A model generated the notes under the pieces. That model was not told where the DNA came from. It made no database searches and saw only the letters and a program-made list of their open reading frames with translations. Positions 1 through 6,401 of a stretch of 11,779 nt of DNA are shown here, one piece after another. A program made the position numbers and the translations under genes. Location: assembly GCA_035640155.1 (NCBI GenBank), contig DASQWR010000047.1, positions 1 through 11,779 of the forward strand, given 5' to 3'. The DNA is from JALYQB01 sp035640155. GTDB lineage: Bacteria > Actinomycetota > Actinomycetes > Mycobacteriales > Pseudonocardiaceae. The stretch's first letter is position 1. Each line of letters begins with the position of its first letter.

Positions 1-715
1 CCAGCGCGCCCCAGGGCACGCTGCCGCCGGCGAGCGCGGCCTGCAGGCCCTCGGCCAGGGCACCCGACGGCAGCGCCGCGGCGAGCACGCCCAACGGGCC
101 GGGCAGCGCGTCCACCGAGAGGACGATGCCGCCCGCGACCAGCAGCACCAGCCACACGGTGTTGGCCAGGGCCAGCACCACCTCCGCCCGCAGCGCGCCG
201 CCGAGCAACACGCCCAGCGCCCCGAACGCAGCGGTGCCGGCCACGACCAGCACCAGCGCGGGGACGATGCCCGCCGGGTCGGGAGACCACCCCAGCAGGG
301 CCGCCACGGCACCGAGCAGCACCAGTTGCACGGCCACCACGCCGAGCACTGCGAGCATCCGTCCGGCGACCAGTGACCAGCGGGGAAGCGCGGTCGCGGC
401 GAGGCGCTTGAGCACCCCGTAACGGCGGTCGAAACCGAGCGCGATCGCTTGGCCGGTGAATGCCGTGGACATCACCGCCAGCGCGAGGATGCGGGGGGTC
501 ACCTGGTCCACCTGCGGCTCATCCAGCGGCAGCACGTCCAGCACGGTGAGCCCGACGAGCAACCCCAGCGGGATGATCATGGTGAGGAGCAGCTGCTCGC
601 CGTTGCGCAGCGTCAGCACGAACTCGGTGCGGGCCTGCGCGAGCAGCATGCGCAGCAGCGGGCCCCGTCCGGGAGCGGGAGAGAAGGTGCCCGGCGCGAA
701 GCGGGAGGTGCTCAC
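1..715 (-). CDS. ABC-2 type transporter permease (3' end beyond the left edge)
   Basis: This is the membrane subunit of an ABC-2 exporter, working with the ATPase encoded just upstream. It probably moves a lipid, glycan or drug-like substrate out through the cytoplasmic membrane; the substrate is unknown. Reading the minus strand from the GTG at 715 gives 238 codons without a stop up to the window edge, so the C-terminus is missing. After a cytoplasmic N-terminus of about 40 residues come hydrophobic stretches near residues 42-64, 76-94, 115-142, 148-173 and 178-201. The RRYGVLKRLAATALPRW stretch (residues 97-113) is the conserved cytoplasmic loop of DrrB/ABC-2 permeases. The GTG start overlaps the ATPase stop by 4 bases (GTGA), so translation is coupled. 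In mycobacteria the equivalent genes are Rv1456c/Rv1457c (annotated as antibiotic transport, from memory). I am sure of the family and unsure of the substrate. Confidence 0.85.
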   Translation of the reverse strand, partial: MSTSRFAPGTFSPAPGRGPLLRMLLAQARTEFVLTLRNGEQLLLTMIIPLGLLVGLTVLDVLPLDEPQVDQVTPRILALAVMSTAFTGQAIALGFDRRYGVLKRLAATALPRWSLVAGRMLAVLGVVAVQLVLLGAVAALLGWSPDPAGIVPALVLVVAGTAAFGALGVLLGGALRAEVVLALANTVWLVLLVAGGIVLSVDALPGPLGVLAAALPSGALAEGLQAALAGGSVPWGAL

Positions 716-1647
716 GGTCGCAGGTCCCGCCCGGTGAGGTCGAGGAACACGTCCTCGAGGCTGCGACGGGCCACCCGCACGCTGTCGGCGAGCACACCCT
801 GCTGCGCGCACCACGCGGTCACCGTCGCCACCATCTGCGGGTCGATCCGGCCCTCCACGAGATAGCAGCCGGGCTGCGGTTCGCTGACCCGGCAGGGCTC
901 CGGAAGGGCGGCGGCGAGCAGGTTGAGGTCCATCCCGGCGCGGGCAGCGAAGCGCAGCTGCTGCTCCGCACCGGTGGTGGTGAGCTCGGTGGGGCTGCCC
1001 TGCGCCACCACCCGGCCACGATCGATGATCACGACGTCGTCGGCCAACACCTCGGCCTCCTCCATCACGTGCGTCGTGAGCAGCACCCCGACCCCGTCGG
1101 CGCGCAGCGCCCGGATGAGCTCCCACACCACGTGCCGGGCCTGGGGGTCCATCCCCGCGGTCGGCTCGTCGAGGAACACCAGGTCGGGCCGTCCGACCAG
1201 CGCGCAGGCCAGTCCCAACCGCTGCCGCTGGCCGCCGGAGAGCCGCTTGTAGGGCAACCGCGCCACCGAGGACAGTCCGAGCACCTCGAGCAGCCAGGAC
1301 ACCGGCAGCGGATGGGCCGCACACGCCGCGACCAGCGCGAGCATCTCACCGGCCCGCACCCCGGGATAGGCACCGCCACCCTGGGGCATCACGCCGACCC
1401 GGGGACGCAGCGCAGCGGAGTCGGCGATCGGATCGAGCCCCAGCACCCGCACGGTCCCGGCCTCCGGCCGCAGGAACCCCGCGCAGACCTCGACGGTGGT
1501 GGTCTTGCCCGCACCGTTCGGGCCGAGCAACGCCAGCACGGTGTCAGGCCGCAGCATCAGATCGAGCCCGTCCACCGCGCGCACCGGGCCGAACGTCCGG
1601 ACCAGTCCGTGGACCTCCACCAGGGGTCGTTCGGCGGTCGGGCTCAC
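712..1647 (-). CDS. ABC transporter ATP-binding protein (exporter, DrrA-like)
   Basis: Cytoplasmic ATPase that powers the ABC-2 permease encoded immediately downstream. Residue numbers here count from an upstream in-frame ATG at 1716. All nucleotide-binding motifs are intact: Walker A GPNGAGKT (65-72), Q-loop Q112, signature LSGGQ (159-163), Walker B LVFLDEP (179-185) and switch His216. The C-terminus ends in SLEDVFLDLTGRDL, typical of drug or lipid exporter ATPases. I prefer the GTG at 1647 (codon 24 of the longer frame), giving 311 residues. The 23 codons between 1716 and 1648 have only about 70% G/C at third positions against nearly all G/C after them, and a possible -10 box lies 8 bases before the GTG. 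The ATG at 1716 remains possible (334 residues). The position beside mptB matches Rv1458c of M. tuberculosis. Family and role are secure; the substrate is not known. Confidence 0.88.
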   Translation of the reverse strand: MSPTAERPLVEVHGLVRTFGPVRAVDGLDLMLRPDTVLALLGPNGAGKTTTVEVCAGFLRPEAGTVRVLGLDPIADSAALRPRVGVMPQGGGAYPGVRAGEMLALVAACAAHPLPVSWLLEVLGLSSVARLPYKRLSGGQRQRLGLACALVGRPDLVFLDEPTAGMDPQARHVVWELIRALRADGVGVLLTTHVMEEAEVLADDVVIIDRGRVVAQGSPTELTTTGAEQQLRFAARAGMDLNLLAAALPEPCRVSEPQPGCYLVEGRIDPQMVATVTAWCAQQGVLADSVRVARRSLEDVFLDLTGRDLRP

Positions 1648-1655
1648 GACGGCTG

Positions 1656-1683
1656 AGCCTAGGCTAGGTGGCTGGTGTGTCGG
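1656..1683 (-). promoter_or_regulatory. Possible promoter of the ABC exporter with a 10-bp palindrome
   Basis: On the minus strand, CCGACA (1683-1678) resembles a -35 box and TAGGCT (1661-1656) a -10 box, with 16 bases between them. The GTG at 1647 follows 8 bases after the -10 box, which would give a leaderless transcript. The -10 box lies in a perfect 10-bp palindrome, AGCCTAGGCT (1656-1665), which could bind a regulator. The match to consensus is only moderate. Confidence 0.3.
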
Positions 1684-1757
1684 CGTCTCGTGGGGAGACG
1701 GGTCGGTCAGTGTCATGCGGCACCAGTCCAGCGCCCACCACGGGAGGCGCTGACGGG

Positions 1758-1787
1758 GACACAGAGGAGGAAATCCTCCTCTGTGTC
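1758..1787. promoter_or_regulatory. Perfect 14-bp inverted repeat, likely VapB(C) operator
   Basis: The arms GACACAGAGGAGGA (1758-1771) and TCCTCCTCTGTGTC (1774-1787) are exact reverse complements separated by two A bases. The repeat ends directly at the -10 box of vapB and covers the whole -35 region. VapBC complexes usually repress their own operon by binding such repeats near the promoter, so this is the expected place for the operator. The AGGAGG inside the left arm looks like a ribosome site but lies about 30 bases from the ATG, too far to serve it. Confidence 0.75.
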
Positions 1788-1793
1788 TATACT
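1788..1793 (+). promoter_or_regulatory. -10 box of vapBC, leaderless start
   Basis: TATACT matches the TATAAT consensus at 5 of 6 positions. Six bases separate it from the vapB ATG at 1800, so transcription should begin at or next to the A of the start codon. There is no usable Shine-Dalgarno sequence just before the ATG, which fits the leaderless mRNAs common in actinobacteria. The -35 region (about 1765-1770, AGGAGG) does not resemble TTGACA and lies within the operator repeat. Confidence 0.65.
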
Positions 1794-1799
1794 TCTGTT

Positions 1800-2051
1800 A
1801 TGGCGCTGAGCATCAAGAGCGAGGAAGCAGATCGTCTCGCACGCGAACTGGCCGCGGAGACCGGGGAGTCCCTCACCGAAGCAGTAGTGAGCGCGCTGCG
1901 CGAGCGGCTCGCGCGAACGCAGGTGGCGCGGGGTCCGCGCATGAGCGAGCGGCTTCGCCGCCTCCAGGCCGTCGCGGCGACCCTCCCGGTGCTCGATCCG
2001 CGATCTCCAGACCAGATCATCGGGTACGACGCCACCGGCTTGCCTGTGTGA
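1800..2051 (+). CDS. vapB: VapB-family antitoxin (PSK-type transcription factor)
   Basis: Antitoxin of a type II toxin-antitoxin pair: it neutralises the VapC RNase encoded next and binds the operon's own promoter. The product has 83 residues. The N-terminus, MALSIKSEEADRLARELA, followed by ETGESLTEAVVSALRERLAR, is the hallmark of the VapB/PSK_trans_fac family, whose ribbon-helix or looped-hinge N-terminus binds DNA. The C-terminal half (about 45-83), with PVLDPRSPDQIIGYDATGLP, is the toxin-binding tail; the closing IIGYD..GLP motif is common in antitoxins of this group. The ATG at 1800 is chosen because it begins the conserved domain and lies 6 bases after the -10 box. The stop overlaps the vapC GTG by 4 bases. 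The unit stands alone on the plus strand between two minus-strand genes, which suggests it was inserted into a conserved locus. Confidence 0.88.
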   Translation: MALSIKSEEADRLARELAAETGESLTEAVVSALRERLARTQVARGPRMSERLRRLQAVAATLPVLDPRSPDQIIGYDATGLPV

Positions 2052-2473
2052 CCGGGCCAGCGCCGGGTGCGGTCGTCATCGACTCCTCGGCCGCCGTCGC
2101 AATCGTCCTCGGCGAGGCGGGTAGTGACCACCTCATCGCCTGCCTGGAGCGTGCCGCCGCGCGACTCATGTCGGCAGCCAGCCGCGTGGAGCTGGGCATC
2201 GTCATCGAGGGTCGCCTGGGCCCGGCCGGGGCGGACTTGCTCGCCCGGTTCGTGCGTGATGCCGAGATCGAGGTCGTCGCCGTCGACGCCGACACCGCAG
2301 AGCGTGCGCTCGGCGCCTGGCGCAGGTACGGCAAGGGTCGCAACCGCGCTGCTCTCAACTTCGGTGACTGCTTCGTCTATGCCCTCAGCGAGCGGACCGG
2401 CCTGCCCATCATGTGCACCGGCGATGACTTTGCCGCCACCGATCTCGAGGTGATCCGTCCGCCCAGCCCGTAG
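2048..2473 (+). CDS. vapC: VapC-family toxin, PIN-domain ribonuclease
   Basis: Mg2+-dependent endoribonuclease toxin of 141 residues. VapC proteins cut specific RNAs (tRNAs or rRNA) when VapB is lost; the target of this one cannot be read from sequence. The PIN-domain acidic residues are all present: Asp12 in VVIDSSA, Glu48 in SRVELG, Asp107 in NFGDCFVYALS, and Asp126/Asp127 in CTGDDFAATD, so the enzyme should be active. NFGDC and TGDDF are typical of VapC proteins paired with PSK-type VapB. Translation starts at GTG 2048, overlapping the vapB stop (GTGA), so the two are co-translated. The gene ends at TAG 2471-2473, 40 bases from the convergent end of the mannosyltransferase gene, with no hairpin terminator visible between them. 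Base composition resembles the surroundings, so any transfer would be from a similar GC-rich source. Confidence 0.9.
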   Translation: MTGPAPGAVVIDSSAAVAIVLGEAGSDHLIACLERAAARLMSAASRVELGIVIEGRLGPAGADLLARFVRDAEIEVVAVDADTAERALGAWRRYGKGRNRAALNFGDCFVYALSERTGLPIMCTGDDFAATDLEVIRPPSP

Positions 2474-2513
2474 CGCAGCAGGAGAATCGTGACGGCAGAG
2501 CCTGGGTGACGTC

Positions 2514-4133
2514 TCAGGTTGGGCCACCCGGTGCGCTGCGGGCGGGTACACCGAGGACTGCGAGTGCCGAGGGCGTGCGCCCGCGGACCACCAGCAGGGG
2601 AACCACCAGCGCGATCAGCGCGGTGACGATCGCGACGGGGATCACCCAGGCACGGAACAGGAAGTCCGCGCCGGTCGGGGTGACCACCACGGCGAGGACC
2701 ACCGACCCGATGGTGGCACCGATCCGGAAGGCCGCCGGGGTCGCCGCAGCGGCCAGCGGGATCGCCGCCCACAGCAGGTACCAGGGGTGCACCACGGGTC
2801 CCAGCACCACGACCGCGCCGAGGCTCACCCCCAGTCCGGCGAGCGGCCCGATGCGGCCGCGGAAGCACCGCCACAGCATTCCCGCGCACACCGCCGCGGC
2901 GGCGACCAGGCCCACCGTGCGAGTGAGGGTGAGCACCGCGGTGGTGTGGTCGCCCAGCCCGAGGGCCATCCCGATCCGGCCACCGAGCAGGCCGAGGTCA
3001 CTGCTGACCGACATCCAGCTGCGGAGCGTACTCGGCACGCTCAGCGTGCCGAGCCAGCCGAATCCGAGTCCGCTGCCCAGGGAGATCCCGCCCACGGTGA
3101 CGGCGGCGACGGTGCCGAGCACCCTAGCGGTCCGGAGCAGGTCGCGCAGGTGGCCGCCCTGACGTCGCGCCAGCCAGACGCCGAGGAAGCCCAGTGCGAG
3201 CACGGCCGGCAGCTTGATCATGGCCGCGGCGCTGATGAGTACCGTGCCCGCGACGAGCAACGGGACGAGCACCGGCGGGCCGGCCGCCGCCGACCGTAGC
3301 GCCAGTTCCAGCCCCAGCAACATCAGCCCGATCATCAGTGCTTCGTTGTGCACCCCACTGACCAGGTGGAACAGCACCAGCGGGTTGGCCGCACCCAGCC
3401 ACAACGCGAACACCGGGCAGACTCCGGCCCGGCGGGCGAGTCGTGGCAACGCCCACACGATCATCACGATGCCGACCACCGCGAACACCCGGTGCAGGAT
3501 CGCACCGAGCACCACGTCGTCGCCCGCGATCCAGACGATGGGGCGGCCCAGCACCAGGAACAGCGGCCCGTACGGTGCCGGCGTGTTGCGCCACACCGTG
3601 GGGATACCGCGGACCAGGGGGTGATCCACACCGAAGGCGTCCGCCGGGCCGATCGTGTACGGGTTCAGCCCGAGCGCCGCCTGCGCGCTCTGCGCCAGGT
3701 AGCTGTAGACGTCCCGGCTGAACATCGGCGGTGCCAGCAGCAGCGGGACCGCCCACATCACCAGGGTGCGGTCCAGCTGCGCGCGCGAGAGCAGCCGGCG
3801 GCGCCCCGGGACGGCCAGGGCACCCAACCACAGCCAGGCCAGCACCACCATGAAGATGCCGGTGTAGGCGACTGCGAGCGACGCGGTCGGCATCCGGATC
3901 AACAGTCCCAGCACCGGCCGGCCGACCACCGGGTTGTCCAGCACGGGCGCCGTCCCGACTCCCAGCGCTGCGACGCCCATCAGCAGGGAACCCATGGTGC
4001 CGAAGCGACGGACGACGTCCAGCCGGCGCACCTCGTCGGCGTCGAGGGGTTCCGGTCGCGCCGGAGGTCCGGAGACCGACGGCCCAGTGACCGCCAGTCC
4101 TGGGGCCGCGCTCGCCACCGGAGGAGACGTCAC
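2514..4133 (-). CDS. mptB: GT-C mannosyltransferase, MptB family (polyprenol-phosphomannose dependent)
   Basis: Polytopic membrane glycosyltransferase that uses polyprenyl-phosphomannose outside the membrane to add alpha-1,6-mannose during lipomannan/lipoarabinomannan-type glycan assembly, by analogy with mycobacterial and corynebacterial MptB. From the GTG at 4133 it has 539 residues, with about a dozen hydrophobic segments. The first periplasmic loop carries FSRDVYSYLAQ (Asp167, counted from an upstream ATG at 4211), the acidic motif expected in GT-C enzymes; GLNPYTIGP and NTPAPYGPLF follow, as in MptB. I chose GTG 4133 because codons between 4211 and 4134 have only about 65% G/C at third positions against about 95% afterwards, and TACCCT (4146-4141) lies 7 bases before the GTG as a leaderless -10 box. 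The ATG at 4211 would overlap the sufR promoter. Adjacency to divergent sufR matches Rv1459c. Exact acceptor specificity is inferred. Confidence 0.88.
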   Translation of the reverse strand: MTSPPVASAAPGLAVTGPSVSGPPARPEPLDADEVRRLDVVRRFGTMGSLLMGVAALGVGTAPVLDNPVVGRPVLGLLIRMPTASLAVAYTGIFMVVLAWLWLGALAVPGRRRLLSRAQLDRTLVMWAVPLLLAPPMFSRDVYSYLAQSAQAALGLNPYTIGPADAFGVDHPLVRGIPTVWRNTPAPYGPLFLVLGRPIVWIAGDDVVLGAILHRVFAVVGIVMIVWALPRLARRAGVCPVFALWLGAANPLVLFHLVSGVHNEALMIGLMLLGLELALRSAAAGPPVLVPLLVAGTVLISAAAMIKLPAVLALGFLGVWLARRQGGHLRDLLRTARVLGTVAAVTVGGISLGSGLGFGWLGTLSVPSTLRSWMSVSSDLGLLGGRIGMALGLGDHTTAVLTLTRTVGLVAAAAVCAGMLWRCFRGRIGPLAGLGVSLGAVVVLGPVVHPWYLLWAAIPLAAAATPAAFRIGATIGSVVLAVVVTPTGADFLFRAWVIPVAIVTALIALVVPLLVVRGRTPSALAVLGVPARSAPGGPT

Positions 4134-4140
4134 GCGCGAA

Positions 4141-4146
4141 AGGGTA
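4141..4146 (-). promoter_or_regulatory. Possible -10 box of mptB
   Basis: Read on the minus strand, TACCCT (4146-4141) fits the TANNNT pattern of actinobacterial -10 boxes and is followed after 7 bases by the GTG at 4133. That spacing suits a leaderless transcript. No good -35 box is visible 16-18 bases upstream, so the call rests on spacing and on the codon-use change at this point. Confidence 0.35.
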
Positions 4147-4182
4147 GCGGGGCGACCGTGGGAAACTGGGCCCCGCCCCGGC

Positions 4183-4211
4183 TGGACCATCGGTGCCGAA
4201 ATACGTAACAT
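4183..4211 (+). promoter_or_regulatory. suf operon promoter (leaderless sufR transcript)
   Basis: TGGACC (4183-4188) matches TTGACA at 4 of 6 positions and TAACAT (4206-4211) matches TATAAT at 4 of 6, with the optimal 17-base spacer. Transcription should start about 7 bases later, at the GTG at 4219, so sufR mRNA would be leaderless. No Shine-Dalgarno sequence precedes that codon, in agreement. Confidence 0.6.
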
Positions 4212-4219
4212 CGGTGTTG
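4206..4219. promoter_or_regulatory. Candidate SufR operator (TAAC-N6-GTTG)
   Basis: TAAC at 4206-4209 and GTTG at 4216-4219 enclose six bases, ATCGGT. The cyanobacterial SufR consensus, as I recall it, is CAAC-N6-GTTG, so 7 of 8 defined bases match. The inner 12 bases, AACATCGGTGTT, are a near-perfect palindrome with one unmatched pair. The site covers the -10 box and the predicted start of transcription, where a repressor would act. A weaker copy with the same ATCGGT core lies exactly 21 bases upstream (GACC-N6-GCCG, 4185-4198). Confidence 0.55.
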
Positions 4220-4947
4220 TGAAAATGCTCGGGATGCCCGGACGCCCGGAGGCGGCCCATCAGCAGGCGCTGCCGTCGGGTGCTGACGGGCGTACCCGTG
4301 AGGCGGTGGCGCGCACCGTGCTGGAGCGCGGCCCCATCTCAGCGGCCGAGGTGGCCGACACGCTCGGGCTCTCACCCGCCGCGGTCCGTCGCCACCTCGA
4401 CACCCTGCTCGCAGCCGGGCAGGTCAGCACCCGCGTCGCGCCTCGCCGCGGTCCACGTGGGCGCGGGCGGCCGGCCAAGCTGTACCTGCTGACCGAGACC
4501 GGCCGTGCCCGGTTCGAGCACGCTTACGACGACCTGGCCGTGGCTGCACTGCGGTTCCTCGCCGAGAGCGGGGGTGAGCAGGCCGTGCGGTCGTTCGCGG
4601 AGCGCCGCGTCGCCGACATGGTCCACCGCCACCATGCTGTGGTGACGGCCCGGCCCGACCCCGCGGGCCGGGCCGAAGCCCTCGCCGCGGCACTGTCCAC
4701 CCAGGGCTATGCCGCATCGGCCCAGCAGGTCGGTACGGGAGCCCAGCTCTGCCAGCACCACTGTCCGGTCGCGCACGTCGCGGCCGAGTTCCCGCAGCTG
4801 TGTGAGGTCGAGACCGAGGCGTTCGCCGACCTGCTCGGCACCCACGTGCAGCGCCTGGCCACCATCGCCCGTGGGGACGCGGTCTGCACCACTCACGTTC
4901 CGCCAGATCCCACCACCACGAAATCGGATGGAGGCGTCTCAGCATGA
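4219..4947 (+). CDS. sufR: SufR, iron-sulfur-binding repressor of the suf operon
   Basis: DeoR/ArsR-like winged-helix regulator of 242 residues that binds an Fe-S cluster and controls the suf genes according to cluster demand. Residues about 26-95 form the winged helix: TREAVARTVLERGPISAAEV, LGLSPAAVRRHLDTL as recognition helix, and a basic wing (RRGPRGRGRPAKLYLLTETG). The C-terminal half has four cysteines, Cys178, Cys182, Cys195 and Cys223, spaced C-X3-C-X12-C-X27-C within CQHHCPVAH, QLC and AVCTTH. This matches SufR-type cluster ligands. GTG 4219 is preferred because it falls at the predicted transcription start; ATG 4225 or 4234 would remove only a few non-conserved residues. The stop overlaps the sufB ATG by 4 bases (ATGA). 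As first gene of the operon and beside a matching operator, it probably represses itself and the operon. It corresponds to Rv1460 by position. Confidence 0.93.
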   Translation: MKMLGMPGRPEAAHQQALPSGADGRTREAVARTVLERGPISAAEVADTLGLSPAAVRRHLDTLLAAGQVSTRVAPRRGPRGRGRPAKLYLLTETGRARFEHAYDDLAVAALRFLAESGGEQAVRSFAERRVADMVHRHHAVVTARPDPAGRAEALAAALSTQGYAASAQQVGTGAQLCQHHCPVAHVAAEFPQLCEVETEAFADLLGTHVQRLATIARGDAVCTTHVPPDPTTTKSDGGVSA

Positions 4948-6401
4948 CCACTGCCCCCGAGCAGGACGTGCGAGCGCAGTACGGCCCGGCACCCCTGACC
5001 CAGGAAGAGACGATCTCCAGCCTGGGCCGCTACGAGTACGGCTGGTACGACTCGGACGTCGCCGGTGCCAGCGCGCAGCGCGGACTGTCCGAGGCCGTCG
5101 TGCGCGACATCTCGGCCAAGAAGAACGAGCCCGAGTGGATGCTGGAGCGTCGCCTCAAGGCGCTGCGGTTGTTCGGCAAGAAGCCGATGCCGCACTGGGG
5201 TGCCGACCTCTCCGGCATCGACTTCGACAACATCAAGTACTTCGTGCGCTCCACGGAGAAGCAGGCCGCCTCCTGGGAGGACCTACCCGAGGACATCAAG
5301 AACACCTACGACAAGCTCGGCATTCCGGAGGCGGAGAAGGCCCGGCTGGTCTCCGGTGTCGCCGCGCAGTACGAGTCCGAGGTCGTCTACCACAAGATCC
5401 GTGAGGACCTCGAGGAGCAGGGTGTCGTCTTCCTCGACACCGACACCGCGCTGCGCGAGCACCCGGAGCTCTTCGAGGAGTACTTCGGCACGGTGATCCC
5501 GTCCGGGGACAACAAGTTCGCCGCACTGAACACCGCGGTGTGGTCCGGGGGATCGTTCATCTACGTGCCCAAGGGTGTGCACGTCGACATCCCGCTGCAG
5601 GCCTACTTCCGGATCAACACCGAGAACATGGGCCAGTTCGAGCGGACTCTGATCATCGTGGACGAGGACGCCTACATCCACTATGTCGAGGGCTGCACCG
5701 CGCCGATCTACTCCTCGGACTCGCTGCACTCGGCAGTGGTGGAGATCATCGTGAAGAAGGGTGGCCGCTGCCGCTATACGACGATCCAGAACTGGTCGAA
5801 CAACGTCTACAACCTGGTCACCAAGCGTGCCGTCGCCCAGGAGGGCGCGACCATGGAGTGGGTGGACGGGAACCTCGGCTCCAAGGTCACCATGAAGTAC
5901 CCGGCGGTGTGGATGACCGGGGAGCACGCCAAGGGTGAGGTGCTCTCCGTCGCGTTCGCCGGCGAGGGTCAGCACCAGGACGCCGGCGCGAAGATGGTGC
6001 ACGCCGCGCCGCACACGTCCTCGACCATCGTGTCGAAGTCGGTGGCCCGCGGTGGCGGGCGGACCTCCTACCGTGGCCTGGTCCAGGTCAACGAGGGCAG
6101 CCACCACTCGCGGTCCACGGTGAAGTGCGACGCGCTGCTCGTCGACCAGATCAGCAGGTCCGACACCTATCCCTACGTCGACGTCCGCGAGGACGACGTC
6201 TCGATGGGGCACGAGGCCACCGTCTCCAAGGTCAGCGACTCGCAGCTGTTCTACCTGATGAGCCGCGGTCTGTCCGAGGACGAGGCGATGGCGATGATCG
6301 TGCGCGGCTTCGTCGAGCCGATCGCCCGCGAGCTGCCGATGGAGTACGCGCTCGAGCTCAACCGCCTGATCGAGCTGCAGATGGAAGGGTCTGTCGGCTG
6401 A
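4944..6401 (+). CDS. sufB: SufB, Fe-S cluster assembly scaffold subunit
   Basis: Central scaffold of the cytoplasmic SufBC2D complex, on which Fe-S clusters are built from SufS-derived persulfide. The product has 485 residues, normal for the family. The N-terminal part (to about 140) carries KNEPEWMLERRLKALRLF, diagnostic for SufB. The beta-helix core follows, including KFAALNTAVWSGGSFIYVPK, YVEGCTAPIYSSDSLHSAVV (Cys251) and NEGSHHSRSTVKCDALL (Cys395, equivalent to the essential E. coli Cys405). The C-terminus has MGHEATVSKVSDSQLFYLMSRG with His423-Glu424 next to the presumed cluster site. The reading frame runs unbroken through YVEG/C, where as I recall the M. tuberculosis homologue is interrupted by an intein. 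The ATG overlaps the sufR stop (ATGA), and the stop shares one base with the sufD ATG (TGATG). Identification is very secure. Confidence 0.98.
   Translation: MTTAPEQDVRAQYGPAPLTQEETISSLGRYEYGWYDSDVAGASAQRGLSEAVVRDISAKKNEPEWMLERRLKALRLFGKKPMPHWGADLSGIDFDNIKYFVRSTEKQAASWEDLPEDIKNTYDKLGIPEAEKARLVSGVAAQYESEVVYHKIREDLEEQGVVFLDTDTALREHPELFEEYFGTVIPSGDNKFAALNTAVWSGGSFIYVPKGVHVDIPLQAYFRINTENMGQFERTLIIVDEDAYIHYVEGCTAPIYSSDSLHSAVVEIIVKKGGRCRYTTIQNWSNNVYNLVTKRAVAQEGATMEWVDGNLGSKVTMKYPAVWMTGEHAKGEVLSVAFAGEGQHQDAGAKMVHAAPHTSSTIVSKSVARGGGRTSYRGLVQVNEGSHHSRSTVKCDALLVDQISRSDTYPYVDVREDDVSMGHEATVSKVSDSQLFYLMSRGLSEDEAMAMIVRGFVEPIARELPMEYALELNRLIELQMEGSVG

Noticed and set aside
126..737. Plus-strand Ser/Thr/Ala-rich frames opposite the permease
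   Set aside because: They are reverse images of the hydrophobic permease coding sequence, with no start signal or motif.
1758..1787. The 14-bp inverted repeat as an intrinsic terminator
   Set aside because: No T run follows on the plus strand, no gene on that strand ends before it, and it adjoins a -10 box, so an operator is the better reading.
1787..2551. A 254-codon minus-strand frame antisense to vapBC
   Set aside because: VapB and VapC on the plus strand have complete family motifs and a promoter; the antisense product has none.
3348..4208. A 286-codon plus-strand frame antisense to mptB
   Set aside because: Gln/His/Arg-rich composition typical of the reverse complement of a GC-rich membrane protein gene; no domain seen.
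3124..4260. A 378-codon minus-strand frame overlapping mptB in another frame
   Set aside because: Gly/Arg/Pro-rich without membrane segments, whereas the competing frame is a clear polytopic MptB.
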